From contig NZ_PDWV01000012.1 in assembly GCF_010093385.1 (NCBI RefSeq), positions 1-64,000 on the forward strand: a stretch of 64,000 nucleotides of DNA. The letters are read 5' to 3'. Below are positions 48,104 through 56,670 of the stretch, one piece after another (the stretch's first letter is position 1; every line of letters starts with the position of its first letter). The notes below the pieces were generated by a model that saw only the letters and a list, made by a program, of their open reading frames with translations, did not search any database and was not told the DNA's origin. The stretch is from Pseudoxanthomonas mexicana (lineage in GTDB: Bacteria > Pseudomonadota > Gammaproteobacteria > Xanthomonadales > Xanthomonadaceae). Made by a program: the position numbers and the translations under genes.

Positions 48104-48133
48104 ATTAGACTTCGCCACCACTTTCTGTCGCAA
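48104..48133 (-). promoter_or_regulatory. Candidate promoter of the hydroxylase operon
   Basis: On the minus strand TTGCGA (48128-48133) and TCTAAT (48104-48109) are 18 bases apart, 38 bases before the ATG, which is preceded by the strong ribosome binding site TTAGGAGACAATTGCG. The segment between this and the divergent araC-type gene would hold activator sites. Confidence 0.5.
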
Positions 48134-48287
48134 GCGCATAAACTGACAAACATGGTGCATTTCTTGCCAAGCACCTGCCGCTACGTGTAGGATCGTTTTG
48201 ATAGTCATCAGAGGAAGAAGGCTGAGGAGCGTGTCGGACTCCTCAGGGCGGCCACCGGCCGGCACAAGAACATGGAGCGAGACAACC

Positions 48288-49310
48288 GTGAACCCAAAAA
48301 CTGTTCGAGTCACCTACCTGCGGCAAATTGCAGATCAAGCGGCTGAACTGGGCGTGGATACCGTGGCGTGGCTGGCCATTTCCGACCTCAAGCAAGATGA
48401 TCTTGCCGATGCGTCGGCGGTAGTTGCCGTCGAAAAGTTTGGAGAGCTGATCACCCGCGCCGTCAGTCTGTCGCGTGAGACGGGCTTCGGGGTATTGGCT
48501 GGGCGTCGTTTGCTTACAGCAACCCATGGTGTCCTCGGCATGGCGGCTGCGGCAAGCCGCAGCATCCGTGAAGCCATGCAAATCGTCGAGCGTTTTGTCT
48601 GCATCCGAACGGAGGCTATCAGTATTCATACCCGCGAGGTAAATGGAAGTCTGGAGGTCTGGTTTGAACCGGCGATCGGTCTGGGTTCTGCAAGCAACAC
48701 GGTGACGGAAATCGCGATGGTTGCAGTCAAAAATATCGCCGACGACATATTTCTGAGTCGCAGTGCCTGCAATATGGCTTACTTTCAATTTCCTGAGCCG
48801 CCTCATGCGGCACTGGCACGCGGCGTTTACGGCTGCGCAGTTCGATACAATCAGAAATGGTCAGGTTTATCTTTTGATATTTCTGCTGCCGAAGAAGTCA
48901 CCCAGAAATACGATCCATTGGTTCTAACAGAGGCAGTACGCTTCTGCGTCGAAGAGTTAAATGAAACTGGAGATAACAGGAGCGCAGGCTCGAAATTGGA
49001 GAAAATTGTTCTAGAACGGCTTCCGCCAATTCCTCATCTCACCGTATGTGCACGGCTGCTGAGCACGACGCCTCGGACACTTCATCGGCGCTTGATCGAA
49101 GAAGGAACCACTTACCGTGAAATAGTGGAATCAATTAGGCATCGCATGGCGTTAAAACTGCTCAGAAAAGGGTCTTCCATCAAAGAAGTGACCTATTTCT
49201 TGGGCTATGCGGACATCGCCAGTTTCAGGCGCGCATTCCGGCGCTGGGAAGGTATGGCGCCGTCGGATTGGTCGGCAAGAGTGCAAGAGCCGGCGGGTGA
49301 ATCCAGGTAA
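48288..49310 (+). CDS. AraC-family transcriptional activator of the hydrocarbon cluster
   Basis: A 340-residue regulator with an N-terminal arabinose-binding-type ligand domain as in OruR/AlkR-like regulators (TYLRQIADQAAELGVDTVAWLAISDLKQDD; YFQFPEPPHAALARGVYGC) and a C-terminal AraC double helix-turn-helix (LSTTPRTLHRRLIEEGTTYREIVESIRHRMALKLLRKGSSIKEVTYFLGYADIASFRRAFRRWEGMAPSDWSA). The GTG at 48288, with GGAGCGAG before it, is preferred to an upstream in-frame ATG at 48198. Divergent from the fused hydroxylase gene, as expected for its activator. Base composition is visibly less GC-rich than the ICE core. Confidence 0.88.
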   Translation: MNPKTVRVTYLRQIADQAAELGVDTVAWLAISDLKQDDLADASAVVAVEKFGELITRAVSLSRETGFGVLAGRRLLTATHGVLGMAAAASRSIREAMQIVERFVCIRTEAISIHTREVNGSLEVWFEPAIGLGSASNTVTEIAMVAVKNIADDIFLSRSACNMAYFQFPEPPHAALARGVYGCAVRYNQKWSGLSFDISAAEEVTQKYDPLVLTEAVRFCVEELNETGDNRSAGSKLEKIVLERLPPIPHLTVCARLLSTTPRTLHRRLIEEGTTYREIVESIRHRMALKLLRKGSSIKEVTYFLGYADIASFRRAFRRWEGMAPSDWSARVQEPAGESR

Positions 49311-49376
49311 TTGATGGCTCTTGGAATGTGAAGGATATGCTTGATGACACACCAGAAAAGTTCGTGCGACTGAACT

Positions 49377-49403
49377 ATATTCGGCCAAATTTTTGCCGAA
49401 TAT
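49377..49403 (+). terminator. Terminator after the araC-type gene
   Basis: ATATTCGGC-(9 nt)-GCCGAATAT followed by TTTGATC: a perfect 9-bp stem, 66 bases after the stop, at the end of the cargo module and ahead of the convergent relaxase gene. Confidence 0.7.
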
Positions 49404-49512
49404 TTTGATCAAGTGTAGAGCCAGCAGATGCCCCGTGCGCGTGCGATGCTTTCTTGATCGAAACATTGCAGGCCTTCGGTATCGAATGGAAAAAAACGTT
49501 TTGTCCATCGTC

Positions 49513-51516
49513 TCAAACGATAGCAGGCCCGCGTTTACGCCCGATCTCCCAACATACCCCGCTACCGCGCACTATGGCCGCAAGCGGCTGCCCCAGGCGC
49601 TGTTCAATTACCGGTTTCCAGGGCACCAGGCTGAATCCTATGCCATCGTCCAGCATCGCGTAGCGCCCACTGGCGAGCATGACGCTGCGGCGGTAGATGC
49701 CGGCCACGCGCTGCCCGTCGGCCACCGGGCGATGCTCCAGGCCGGTTTCGCCGGCAATGTCCTTCGCGGCCTGCGCCAGTTCCCGGTTGCGCAGCATGCC
49801 CAGCAGGTTGCGCGCCAGGATCACACGCTGCCCGCGCCGCTCGGCCAGCCCCTGTTCGGCCAGGAAGTCGGCGCGCTGCTGCATCGCCTGCTTGGCCTCC
49901 GCGCCAAAGCCCAGGTCGCCCAGGCCCGAGCCGCCGCCGATCAACTGCTGGTCGAGCCAGGTGGCCCCGATCACGCGTGCCTGCCGCTCGATGGGCAGGT
50001 GCGATTTCAGCTCCACGGCCACGCCGCCCAGGCGTTGCGCGTCGTAGCGCTGGCCCTGCTCGGGCAGGTCGCCCGGCACCTTCCATAGCCCTTCCGCCAC
50101 ACGCTCCACGATGCCCGCCCGGCGCAGAGCTTCCAGGCGGCGGACATGGGCCGCCACAACTTCCTGCGGGTCGCGGCCCGGTACGACCTGGCCCTGCGCG
50201 ATGGCGAGGTGGTGGTCGGTGCGGTACAAGCCATCGCTCGCCAGCGCGGCGATGTTCCTGTCGGCCGCGCGCACATCGGCCGATCCCTTCACCTCCACTA
50301 CGGCCCCGGTCGGATAGTTCGCCAGCTCGTCGCGGGCGTTGAGCGCGACGTAGTGGGCCTTGCCGTCCACGCCGTCTATGACCAGATAGCCCCGGTCGCG
50401 CAACTCGTCGGCCAGCCCCTTCGCGGCCACGCGGCCGAGGATGGTTCGGCCGTCGTCCCCCGGCTCGAACACCGCCAGCTCGCGCGGCTCGCCGCGCATG
50501 GCCCGCTGCATCGTGCGGATGATGTCGCCGCGCTCGCCCAGGGCGCACAGGGTCTTCTCTGCATCGGCATGGACGGCCCAGGTGCCCGGCCGCGTCTCGT
50601 CGGCCAGGCCCAGGCGCTGCAAGCGTTGCAGGCGGCCGATCAGCAGCAGGCGCCGGCGCTGCAAGCGGGGTTCGTTGAGCCGTTCGGTATGCACCAGGCC
50701 ATCGCCGCCGGCCTCGCCCATTTCTCGTTTGAGGGTGCGATCCAGGCTCGTCCACCGCTCTTGCTCCACCTCGCGCTGCAAGGTCTGCTGGATCTCCAGC
50801 TCGGTGCGCGGCCCCAGCCATTCGGTCGCCAGCTCGGCGGCGCGGTGGCGGAAGCCAACGGCGATGTAGTCGCCCGCGATGATGAGGTCTTTGCCCGTGT
50901 CGTCGCGCCCGCGCACGACGATGTGCGTGTGCGGGTTGTCGGTGTTCCAGTGGTTCACGGCCACCCAATCGAGGCCCGTGCCCAGGTCGGCCTCCATACG
51001 CTGCATCAGGTGCCGCGTGTAGGTGCGCAGGTCTTCCAGCTCCGCGCCATCCTCGGGCGAGAGGATGAAGCGGAAATGGTGCCGGTCGTCGGCGCAGCGT
51101 TCCTTGAAGGCGTCGAGGTCGGCCATGTCTGTCTGCGGCCTATAGGCTTGGCCCGGCTCGCCGTCGCGACCCACGCCATCGCGCTCGATGTAGCGCAGGT
51201 GCTTGGCAAGCGACTGCGGGCTGGCCCGCTGGTGATTCACCAGCAGCGTCTTGATGGTCACGCGCCGGGACATCGGCGTCAGCTTCGCGCCCGCAAAGCG
51301 CGCCGCCGTATGGCCGCGCCCCAGGCGCGATCCGGGCCGTTGGCCGGTGCCGCCCGCCGAGCCAGGACGGCGCACCGTGGACTTGCCGCTGCTGGCCTTG
51401 CCCGTCTGCTTGAGCACCTTGGAAACGAAGCTCTGCCCCTGGCCCTTGCCCCGGTTCTTCGGGGCCTTTGGAGGGTTCGGGTGCACGCGGAAATCGTCAT
51501 CGCGGCGGTCGCTCAT
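49513..51516 (-). CDS. rlxS: Relaxase/mobilisation nuclease (VirD2/TraI-type, DUF3363)
   Basis: A 667-residue relaxase expected to nick the transfer origin and pilot the DNA strand. It begins MSDRRDDDFRVHPNPPK; a basic, Gly/Ser-rich N-terminal stretch precedes the relaxase core with RRVTIKTLLVNHQRASPQSLAKHLRYIERDGVGRDG, FRFILSPEDGAELEDLRTYTRHLM and the three-His motif TDNPHTHIVVRG. A long DUF3363 C-terminal half follows. The frame to 51642 is longer than needed; ATG 51516 fits the family. Confidence 0.92.
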   Translation of the reverse strand: MSDRRDDDFRVHPNPPKAPKNRGKGQGQSFVSKVLKQTGKASSGKSTVRRPGSAGGTGQRPGSRLGRGHTAARFAGAKLTPMSRRVTIKTLLVNHQRASPQSLAKHLRYIERDGVGRDGEPGQAYRPQTDMADLDAFKERCADDRHHFRFILSPEDGAELEDLRTYTRHLMQRMEADLGTGLDWVAVNHWNTDNPHTHIVVRGRDDTGKDLIIAGDYIAVGFRHRAAELATEWLGPRTELEIQQTLQREVEQERWTSLDRTLKREMGEAGGDGLVHTERLNEPRLQRRRLLLIGRLQRLQRLGLADETRPGTWAVHADAEKTLCALGERGDIIRTMQRAMRGEPRELAVFEPGDDGRTILGRVAAKGLADELRDRGYLVIDGVDGKAHYVALNARDELANYPTGAVVEVKGSADVRAADRNIAALASDGLYRTDHHLAIAQGQVVPGRDPQEVVAAHVRRLEALRRAGIVERVAEGLWKVPGDLPEQGQRYDAQRLGGVAVELKSHLPIERQARVIGATWLDQQLIGGGSGLGDLGFGAEAKQAMQQRADFLAEQGLAERRGQRVILARNLLGMLRNRELAQAAKDIAGETGLEHRPVADGQRVAGIYRRSVMLASGRYAMLDDGIGFSLVPWKPVIEQRLGQPLAAIVRGSGVCWEIGRKRGPAIV

Positions 51517-51964
51517 GGCTGTGCTCCCTGCAAGCTCTGGCGTGTCCTGTCGTGCGAAGCACGCGGACATGCCTGCATTGGCGCGGGCCTCGCGCCATAC
51601 GCGGCACGGCGGCGAAGCCGCTCCGTGCCGCGCCACCCCCACGTGCAGACTGGCTTTCGACGCGGCCCGGTGCCGCGTCCTTTTGTCTTGCCTTCCGCCT
51701 TTGCCCTTCGCTGTCGCTCCGGGCAGCGGCGGCCCGGTGGCGCTGCTGCGCGTGCAGCCAGCGCGCCGGCGAACGCGGCGACGGCCATAGGCCGGGCGCG
51801 TTCAAGGCAAGACGCCTGCACATGGGAAGGCAGCGCGAAGTGCGGCGCCCGATACGAAGGATCGGCGCTCGCACTGCATGCGCGATGACACGCGGAAAGC
51901 CACGGGATCGACACGCCCGATGGCACGAGAAGATGCACGGCAACGTGCAGCGAATCGGCGGCCA
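51517..51964. other. Gene-free region upstream of the relaxase; candidate oriT
   Basis: About 450 bases with no convincing gene between relaxase and traF genes. It holds inverted repeats: GTCGTGCGAAGCACG near 51,548-51,563 nested in TGTCC...GGACA, and GCGGCACGG (51601-51609) with CCGTGCCGC (51623-51631). Transfer origins usually lie beside the relaxase gene and contain such repeats; no nick sequence could be recognised. Confidence 0.4.
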
Positions 51965-52564
51965 TCATGGGCGGGACTCCAGCCACACCGGACGGGCGAT
52001 GCCGATCACGGCGGATGCGCTGACCGGGCCGAAATACCGGCTGTCGAACGATGCCGGATTGGTCACGCTCAACAGGAACAGCTCGCCCGGTTCGAGGCGT
52101 CGGCAAAGGTGCAAAGACGGCAGCGCCCGACCCATCCGGTCGGCAGGCAGCACGGCGGCCGAAGGCATGCCGTCGATGCGTACCTGACCTGCGGCTATGC
52201 AGACGTGTTGCGGCGCGACTGCGCCCACACGTTTGAGCAGCGGAACGCGCGTCGGCAGGTAGCCGCGCTGCGCAGCGAGCGCGGCGGCCGTAGCCGGAAG
52301 CGGCACCAGCACGATGCTGTCCACGGACAAAGGACGTGGCAGCGAGGTGGTGTGCGAATCGAGCGGTTCGATGCGATACCAGCCGACCGCCACGCTGTCG
52401 GACGGGTTGTAGGTCAGACGCGGCAGCGGCGACACGAAAGCCGCCCAGGCCAGCGAAGCGAAGCCGATGGCGGCCAGTGTCGCCACGACGATGCGAGCGC
52501 GCAGGCGTGAGCGAGGACGCGGCGCCACGTCGAGCGCCTTGGGTGTGGTGGTCGGGGCGGTCAT
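51965..52564 (-). CDS. traF: TraF-type signal peptidase (S26 family)
   Basis: A 199-residue S26 peptidase with one N-terminal membrane helix (IVVATLAAIGFASLAWAAFV) and the catalytic region YNPSDSVAVGWYRI (Ser) and LLKRVGAVAPQHVCI (Lys) plus FDSRYFGPV. In RP4, TraF processes and cyclises the TrbC pilin, here encoded at 29,424-29,816. The ATG at 52564 overlaps the DUF2840 stop by 4 bases. Confidence 0.9.
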   Translation of the reverse strand: MTAPTTTPKALDVAPRPRSRLRARIVVATLAAIGFASLAWAAFVSPLPRLTYNPSDSVAVGWYRIEPLDSHTTSLPRPLSVDSIVLVPLPATAAALAAQRGYLPTRVPLLKRVGAVAPQHVCIAAGQVRIDGMPSAAVLPADRMGRALPSLHLCRRLEPGELFLLSVTNPASFDSRYFGPVSASAVIGIARPVWLESRP

Positions 52565-53106
52565 GGCAGCACCTCCCCGGCCAGCCAAGCAGCGTGCCGC
52601 CCGGTGGTGTATTCGGGCAGCGCAAGGCGAGCCGCAAGACGGTTGCCCAGCGTGCGCCAGTACGCGGGCGACACGTCGATGACGGCGATGCCCAGCGCCT
52701 CGATGCCGTCGATGCGCTCCAGCACGGCGCGCACGTTGGCATCGCCTTCGGTGTGCAGCAGCAGGCGCGCGCCCGGCTGCACGCCGGGGATGCGCTGTGC
52801 CGCGTCCAGCGGTGTGCAAGCCTGCATCACCATGAGCTGCCAGCGGATCGTGCCGTAATCGTTGGCCTGCCAGCGGATGCGGCAGAACATCGCGCCCGGC
52901 AGGAACACCGCGCAGCGCCGCCAGTCGTCCAGGCGCAGCGTGCGCGCCGGTTCACCAAAGCGCAGGTAGAGCTTGAAGCGATGTTCCAGGTAGGCCAGCG
53001 AAACGCGCGTCAGCGGCACGTTGCCGGCCTGGCCGGCGAGTACCGCGGGATGTAGCGACGGTGCAGCCGTGGCCGCGCCAGCGGCGGGCGAAGCGGATGC
53101 GGTCAT
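52561..53106 (-). CDS. DUF2840 domain protein
   Basis: A 181-residue protein of the DUF2840 family, standard between traF and parA in Tn4371-type elements. Marks include TRVSLAYLEHRFKLYLRFGEPARTLRLDDWRRCAVFLPGAMFCRIRWQANDYGTIRWQL. No motif gives a function. 4-base overlaps on both sides. Confidence 0.85.
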   Translation of the reverse strand: MTASASPAAGAATAAPSLHPAVLAGQAGNVPLTRVSLAYLEHRFKLYLRFGEPARTLRLDDWRRCAVFLPGAMFCRIRWQANDYGTIRWQLMVMQACTPLDAAQRIPGVQPGARLLLHTEGDANVRAVLERIDGIEALGIAVIDVSPAYWRTLGNRLAARLALPEYTTGRHAAWLAGEVLP

Positions 53107-53387
53107 GGTGTGTTCTCCCTGCGGTGTTCTGGAAACTCTCGCTCCAGCAGGCCGCGCAGCAGGTCGGCCACGGTCACGCCTTGCGTGAAGGCCGACACCT
53201 TGATGCGCGCCCGCATGGCGGGTGTGATGTCGAGGGTCAGGCGCGCGGTGTAGAGGTCGCCTTTGCCCAGCGCATCGGCATCGCCCTGGCGAATCCACGC
53301 CTCGGCGTGTGGATTCGCAGGAGGACGTGCGCCGATGCCAACGCGCTTGCCCGTGCGTTTGGTGTTGGGTGGCTGCTGCGCTGTCAT
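53103..53387 (-). CDS. Small ribbon-helix-helix protein next to ParA
   Basis: A 94-residue protein with a basic N-terminus and a C-terminal ribbon-helix-helix (YTARLTLDITPAMRARIKVSAFTQGVTVADLLRGLLEREFP). Directly follows parA with a 4-base overlap, suggesting a ParB-like centromere-binding or autoregulatory partner (inference). Confidence 0.85.
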   Translation of the reverse strand: MTAQQPPNTKRTGKRVGIGARPPANPHAEAWIRQGDADALGKGDLYTARLTLDITPAMRARIKVSAFTQGVTVADLLRGLLEREFPEHRRENTP

Positions 53388-54022
53388 GTCGGCCACCGCA
53401 GCAGTTCGTCCACCAGGGCGGTGATTTCGCGGGCGGCGGCGCTGTCGGGCGCTGTCTCGCGTGCGAGCCGGCCAGCGGCCACGCTGTCGGCGAACACGAT
53501 GCGCTGATGCACTTCCGAACGCAGCGCGGGCAGCGGCTGTTCGGCCAGCGATTGCCGCGCCTCGCGGCCGATGATGGTGGTGCTGACGCGCCGGTTGATG
53601 ATGAAGGCCGCGCGCAGCGCAGGCCTGAACACCTGCGCCTCGCGGATCAGCGCCACCATCTCGGCGCTGGCCCAGAGGTCGTAGGGGCTGGGCTGCACGG
53701 GGATCAGCACGCGCTCGGCCGCCAGCAGCGCGGAGCGCGCCAAGGCGGCGATGCGCGGCGGGCCGTCGATGATGACGTGATCGGCCCGCCTGGCGAGTTC
53801 TGGCGCTTCCTGATGCAGCGTTTCGCGGGCAAGGCCCACGGCGCTGAACAGCCGTGGCAAGCCTTGCTGGCTTCTGCGCTGCGTCCAGTCCAGCGATGAG
53901 CCTTGCGGGTCGGCATCGAGCAGCACGACATGCTGCCCGCGCAGCGCCAGCTCGCCGGCGATGTGTGTGGCGAGCGTGGTCTTGCCGACGCCGCCTTTCT
54001 GGTTGAGCAGCGCGACGATCAT
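53384..54022 (-). CDS. parA: ParA-family partition ATPase
   Basis: A 212-residue ParA/MinD-type ATPase with deviant Walker A KGGVGKTT at residues 9-16, Walker A' LLDADPQGSSLDW and the HVIIDGPPRIAALARSALLAAERVLIPVQPSPYD stretch. Short type without N-terminal helix-turn-helix, as in small plasmid and ICE partition modules. Lies next to iterons and repA. Confidence 0.94.
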   Translation of the reverse strand: MIVALLNQKGGVGKTTLATHIAGELALRGQHVVLLDADPQGSSLDWTQRRSQQGLPRLFSAVGLARETLHQEAPELARRADHVIIDGPPRIAALARSALLAAERVLIPVQPSPYDLWASAEMVALIREAQVFRPALRAAFIINRRVSTTIIGREARQSLAEQPLPALRSEVHQRIVFADSVAAGRLARETAPDSAAAREITALVDELLRWPT

Positions 54023-54198
54023 GGCGTGGCCCTCCTGACTGGAAAGCCAAGCTTTGCCTGCCGTGCGAAACGCTGTTCGCCGTGCCGTTTGATGGTTGTC
54101 CACCGAAACGGCGCGCTTCTACTAAAAGTTATGTATTTCTTGTTAGGGAAGTTAGAGGGGACGCAAACCCGCGCCGTTATTGGCTTTCCGGCGCTTTC
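54023..54198. other. parA leader / start of the replication-control region
   Basis: No gene. The AT-rich segment CTACTAAAAGTTATGTATTTCTTGTTAGGG is a candidate promoter for parA on the minus strand and for DNA melting near the iterons. Confidence 0.45.
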
Positions 54199-54264
54199 GT
54201 ACTCCTGATAGCACGATAGGCGTACTCCCGATAGCACGATACCTGGTACTCCTGATAGCACGAG
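54199..54264. repeat. Three iterons between parA and repA
   Basis: Three direct copies of a 19-bp sequence, GTACTCCTGATAGCACGAT, begin at 54199, 54222 (one change, C for T) and 54246 (last base changed). Repeat starts are 23 and 24 bases apart, about two helical turns. Their place beside repA and an AT-rich tract fits a RepA-binding origin. Confidence 0.85.
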
Positions 54265-54287
54265 GCCGTCCACACCTTTTCCCGCAG

Positions 54288-55145
54288 TTATCCCCGTGCC
54301 GTGTGCAGCACGGGCCGGAAGGTCAGCAGTTCTTGTCCGTCGTCCGGCATCCGCTCGATGCCCAGGACGTAGCCGGGCAGCGACTGCCGCGCCACCAGGG
54401 CGCGCAGGTCGTAGGCGAAGTCCGAGAAGCGCGCCGCGCTGCCCGACTTGCGGTGCAGGTGCTTGAAGTCGAATTGCCAGCCGTGTTCCTGCCGCCCGCC
54501 GTGCTTGCGCACCAGGCGGTACAGCCAGCGTTCGATGCCGCCCTTCAAGCGGAAATAGGCCGGGTCGATGGTCAGCACCAGGGCGGCATCGAGCACGCCC
54601 GCATAGAACCAGTCCGGCAGGATCAGTTCGATGCCCAGCGGCACGCCGCTGGCATCGGCCAGTTCCTTCCACTCGTTGATCCACGAGAAGCGATGCAATC
54701 GCCTTCCCGTGGTTTCGCGGATGGACGTGGCCACCGTGGTCGATTGCAGCCGGTCGAGCGCGGCTTTCAGCCGCAGGTAGTCGTTGAGGGACGTGCCGCG
54801 CCCGATGAAGCGCAGGATCTCGTAGGGCGTGGCGCGTATCCAGCGCGAGGGGCGGATGCCCGCGTCGCGCGCCTCCACGATCTGCGAGGCGGCCCATATC
54901 AGCACGTCGGCATCCCATATCGTTGCGATGCCATGCTCGGCCGTGCCTTCCACGCGGATGGTGATGCCGCCGGCGCGAAAGTCGATCGGCGCCGTGCGCC
55001 GCGACTTCGCCAGCGAGAAGAACGGAAAGGCCATCAAGTCCTGGCTGTCGCGGGGTGCCATGTCGCCCGGCAGCGCGCGGAACAGGTCGAGCTGTTCGCG
55101 CTGCGGCAAGGCTTGCCCTGGCGGGCTGGACATGGCGACGGCCAC
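54288..55145 (-). CDS. repA: Replication initiator protein RepA
   Basis: A 285-residue RepA-type initiator (replication initiator protein A family). Typical segments are PRDSQDLMAFPFFSLAKSRRTAPIDF, IATIWDADVLIWAASQIVEARD, RATPYEILRFIGRGTSLNDYLRLKAALDRLQSTTVATSI and DPAYFRLKGGIERWLYRLVRKHGG. Iterons lie 24 bases beyond its stop. It suggests the excised element can replicate. The extended frame to 55200 is not needed. Confidence 0.92.
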   Translation of the reverse strand: MAVAMSSPPGQALPQREQLDLFRALPGDMAPRDSQDLMAFPFFSLAKSRRTAPIDFRAGGITIRVEGTAEHGIATIWDADVLIWAASQIVEARDAGIRPSRWIRATPYEILRFIGRGTSLNDYLRLKAALDRLQSTTVATSIRETTGRRLHRFSWINEWKELADASGVPLGIELILPDWFYAGVLDAALVLTIDPAYFRLKGGIERWLYRLVRKHGGRQEHGWQFDFKHLHRKSGSAARFSDFAYDLRALVARQSLPGYVLGIERMPDDGQELLTFRPVLHTARG

Positions 55146-55159
55146 CCACGCGCCAGCGA

Positions 55160-55444
55160 TCAGCGGCCGTCACGGTAGTCGCCCGCATGGCGTTCGGCAT
55201 ATTCCGGGTCGGAAGTCGCCTCGTAGCTGCGCTGGTCGGCCCAGGCGTCGAGGTCGGACACGGCGTACATGACGCGGCGGCCGAACTTGCGGAACTTCGG
55301 GCCGCCGCCGACCACGCGCTGTTTCTCCAGCGTGCGGGGACTGAGGCGCAGGTACTCGGCGGCTTCGTCGTTGGTCAGGTAGCGTTGGGGCTGCGCAGGT
55401 GCAGTGACAGCAGCGGCGGCAGGCCGCAAGGGAGCAGGTCGCAT
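55160..55444 (-). CDS. AlpA/excisionase-like helix-turn-helix protein
   Basis: A protein of about 94 residues with a MerR/excisionase-type winged helix (YLTNDEAAEYLRLSPRTLEKQRVVGGGPKFRKFGRRVMYAVSDLDAWAD). Proteins of this type act as excisionases or local regulators. The ATG at 55444 is preferred; 55459 and 55501 are in-frame alternatives. 15 bases upstream of repA, probably same operon. Confidence 0.87.
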   Translation of the reverse strand: MRPAPLRPAAAAVTAPAQPQRYLTNDEAAEYLRLSPRTLEKQRVVGGGPKFRKFGRRVMYAVSDLDAWADQRSYEATSDPEYAERHAGDYRDGR

Positions 55445-55555
55445 GGGATGAACCTCCATCAAGCCCGGCCGCACCACGCGGCCGGATAGAGGCACTTTCA
55501 AGTAAGCGCGGCCCCCCGCGAAGGGACGATCTGCGGGGGACGCGAAACGTCCCCC

Positions 55556-56326
55556 CTACTGCAACCGCAGCGGCGGAAGCTGTGCCAGGCGGCGATAGCC
55601 GCCGCGCATCAGCGCATCCCCACGGCGCACCAGCCTGCGCACGCGGGCGCGCAAGGCGCTGTCGGTGTGCCAGTCGGCGGCGACGGCATCGGCACCGAAC
55701 AGACCTTCGGCCATTTCGCGCAAGGACGCGCCCGCCAGGGTCGCGTCGAGCGCCTGGAGCGTATGCAGTTCCAGCAGCGCGGCCGGCGGGGGCCGGGAAC
55801 GGGCCGCCGCCGCAGGCGCGGCGGCGGTGGCCACGGCCAGGGCGTCCAGCCCGGCCGCGAGCGTGCGATAGCGCGCGCACGGCGTGGCGCAGGCCCGAGT
55901 GGCGTAGAGGTAGGCCATGCCGTCCTCTAGGCCCGGCCCGAGCGCGAGCCGCAGGCAGCAGCCGGGCCAGTGCGACACCAGCACCAGGCGCTTGCCGTCG
56001 TGGATCAGTTGCTTGCGGCCAGGAACGCGCCAGAACTCGAAGGCATGGGCTTCGGGTGGCGGGTCGTCATCCGGGTAGAGCTGCTCCACGGCATCGTGAT
56101 CGGGGAACCAGGCTGGATGCGCGTCGCGCGCATCCAGCGCCGGGTCTTCCAGCAGGCGCAGGCCCCCCGCCTGCGCCGCGTCCGGCCAGCGGCGACGGTG
56201 CAGCCAGTCGCGGCGGTAGCCGGGATTCCGGCGCAGGTATTCCCAGGCCAGCGCGGGGCCATCGAGGTGCAGGACGTAGAGATAGGCCGCTGTCGGATAC
56301 CAGTGTTCGGCGCTGCGATCAGTCAT
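55556..56326 (-). CDS. DUF2285 (DUF6499) domain protein
   Basis: A 256-residue protein common in these elements. N-terminal DUF6499-like YLYVLHLDGPALAWEYLRRNPGYRRDW, then the DUF2285 part with RPPPAALLELHTLQALDATLAGASLREMAEGLFGADAVAADWHTDSALRARVRRLVRRGDALMRGGYRRL, which looks like a helix-turn-helix. A regulatory role is plausible but unproven. Confidence 0.85.
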   Translation of the reverse strand: MTDRSAEHWYPTAAYLYVLHLDGPALAWEYLRRNPGYRRDWLHRRRWPDAAQAGGLRLLEDPALDARDAHPAWFPDHDAVEQLYPDDDPPPEAHAFEFWRVPGRKQLIHDGKRLVLVSHWPGCCLRLALGPGLEDGMAYLYATRACATPCARYRTLAAGLDALAVATAAAPAAAARSRPPPAALLELHTLQALDATLAGASLREMAEGLFGADAVAADWHTDSALRARVRRLVRRGDALMRGGYRRLAQLPPLRLQ

Positions 56327-56670
56327 GGCAAAACCTCCCTGTGCTCGGGATGCGTCGCCACGGATTCCGCCGTGCGGGAGCTATCGAATCGCCATCAGGT
56401 CGTCATCAAGATCGGGTTAAGCTGTAACTGTCGGTGTCAAGACCGTTTGGCTCCGGCGTGTTGCGGAAATCGTCTGAATGCGACGGCCGCACAACCCGGA
56501 AATGGTGCGCGGCATCGGATACCGTGCCGCAGTCCTTGCCAAAGATCATGACTGCCTGCATCAGGCTGGCACCGCTTCGGTGCATCAATGCCGATCCAGA
56601 CCTGTCCGGTCTTGAGTAAGACTGAAATAGTCTCAATGCGCCCCGGCTGGCCGGACTGCGCTGGCGTTCA
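56327..56670. other. Gene-free stretch between DUF2285 and DUF2958 genes
   Basis: No gene can be supported. Short frames exist on both strands without family resemblance or ribosome binding sites. The segment is more mixed in base composition than its neighbours and could be a remnant. Confidence 0.4.

Noticed and set aside
51497-51943. A 148-codon minus-strand frame in the relaxase upstream region
   Set aside because: Arg/Ala-rich with no ribosome binding site or similarity, and it runs across inverted repeats and into the relaxase gene.
54199-54264. The three direct repeats as a CRISPR array
   Set aside because: Spacers are only 4-5 bases and the position beside repA fits iterons; no Cas genes are present and no CRISPR array was seen elsewhere.
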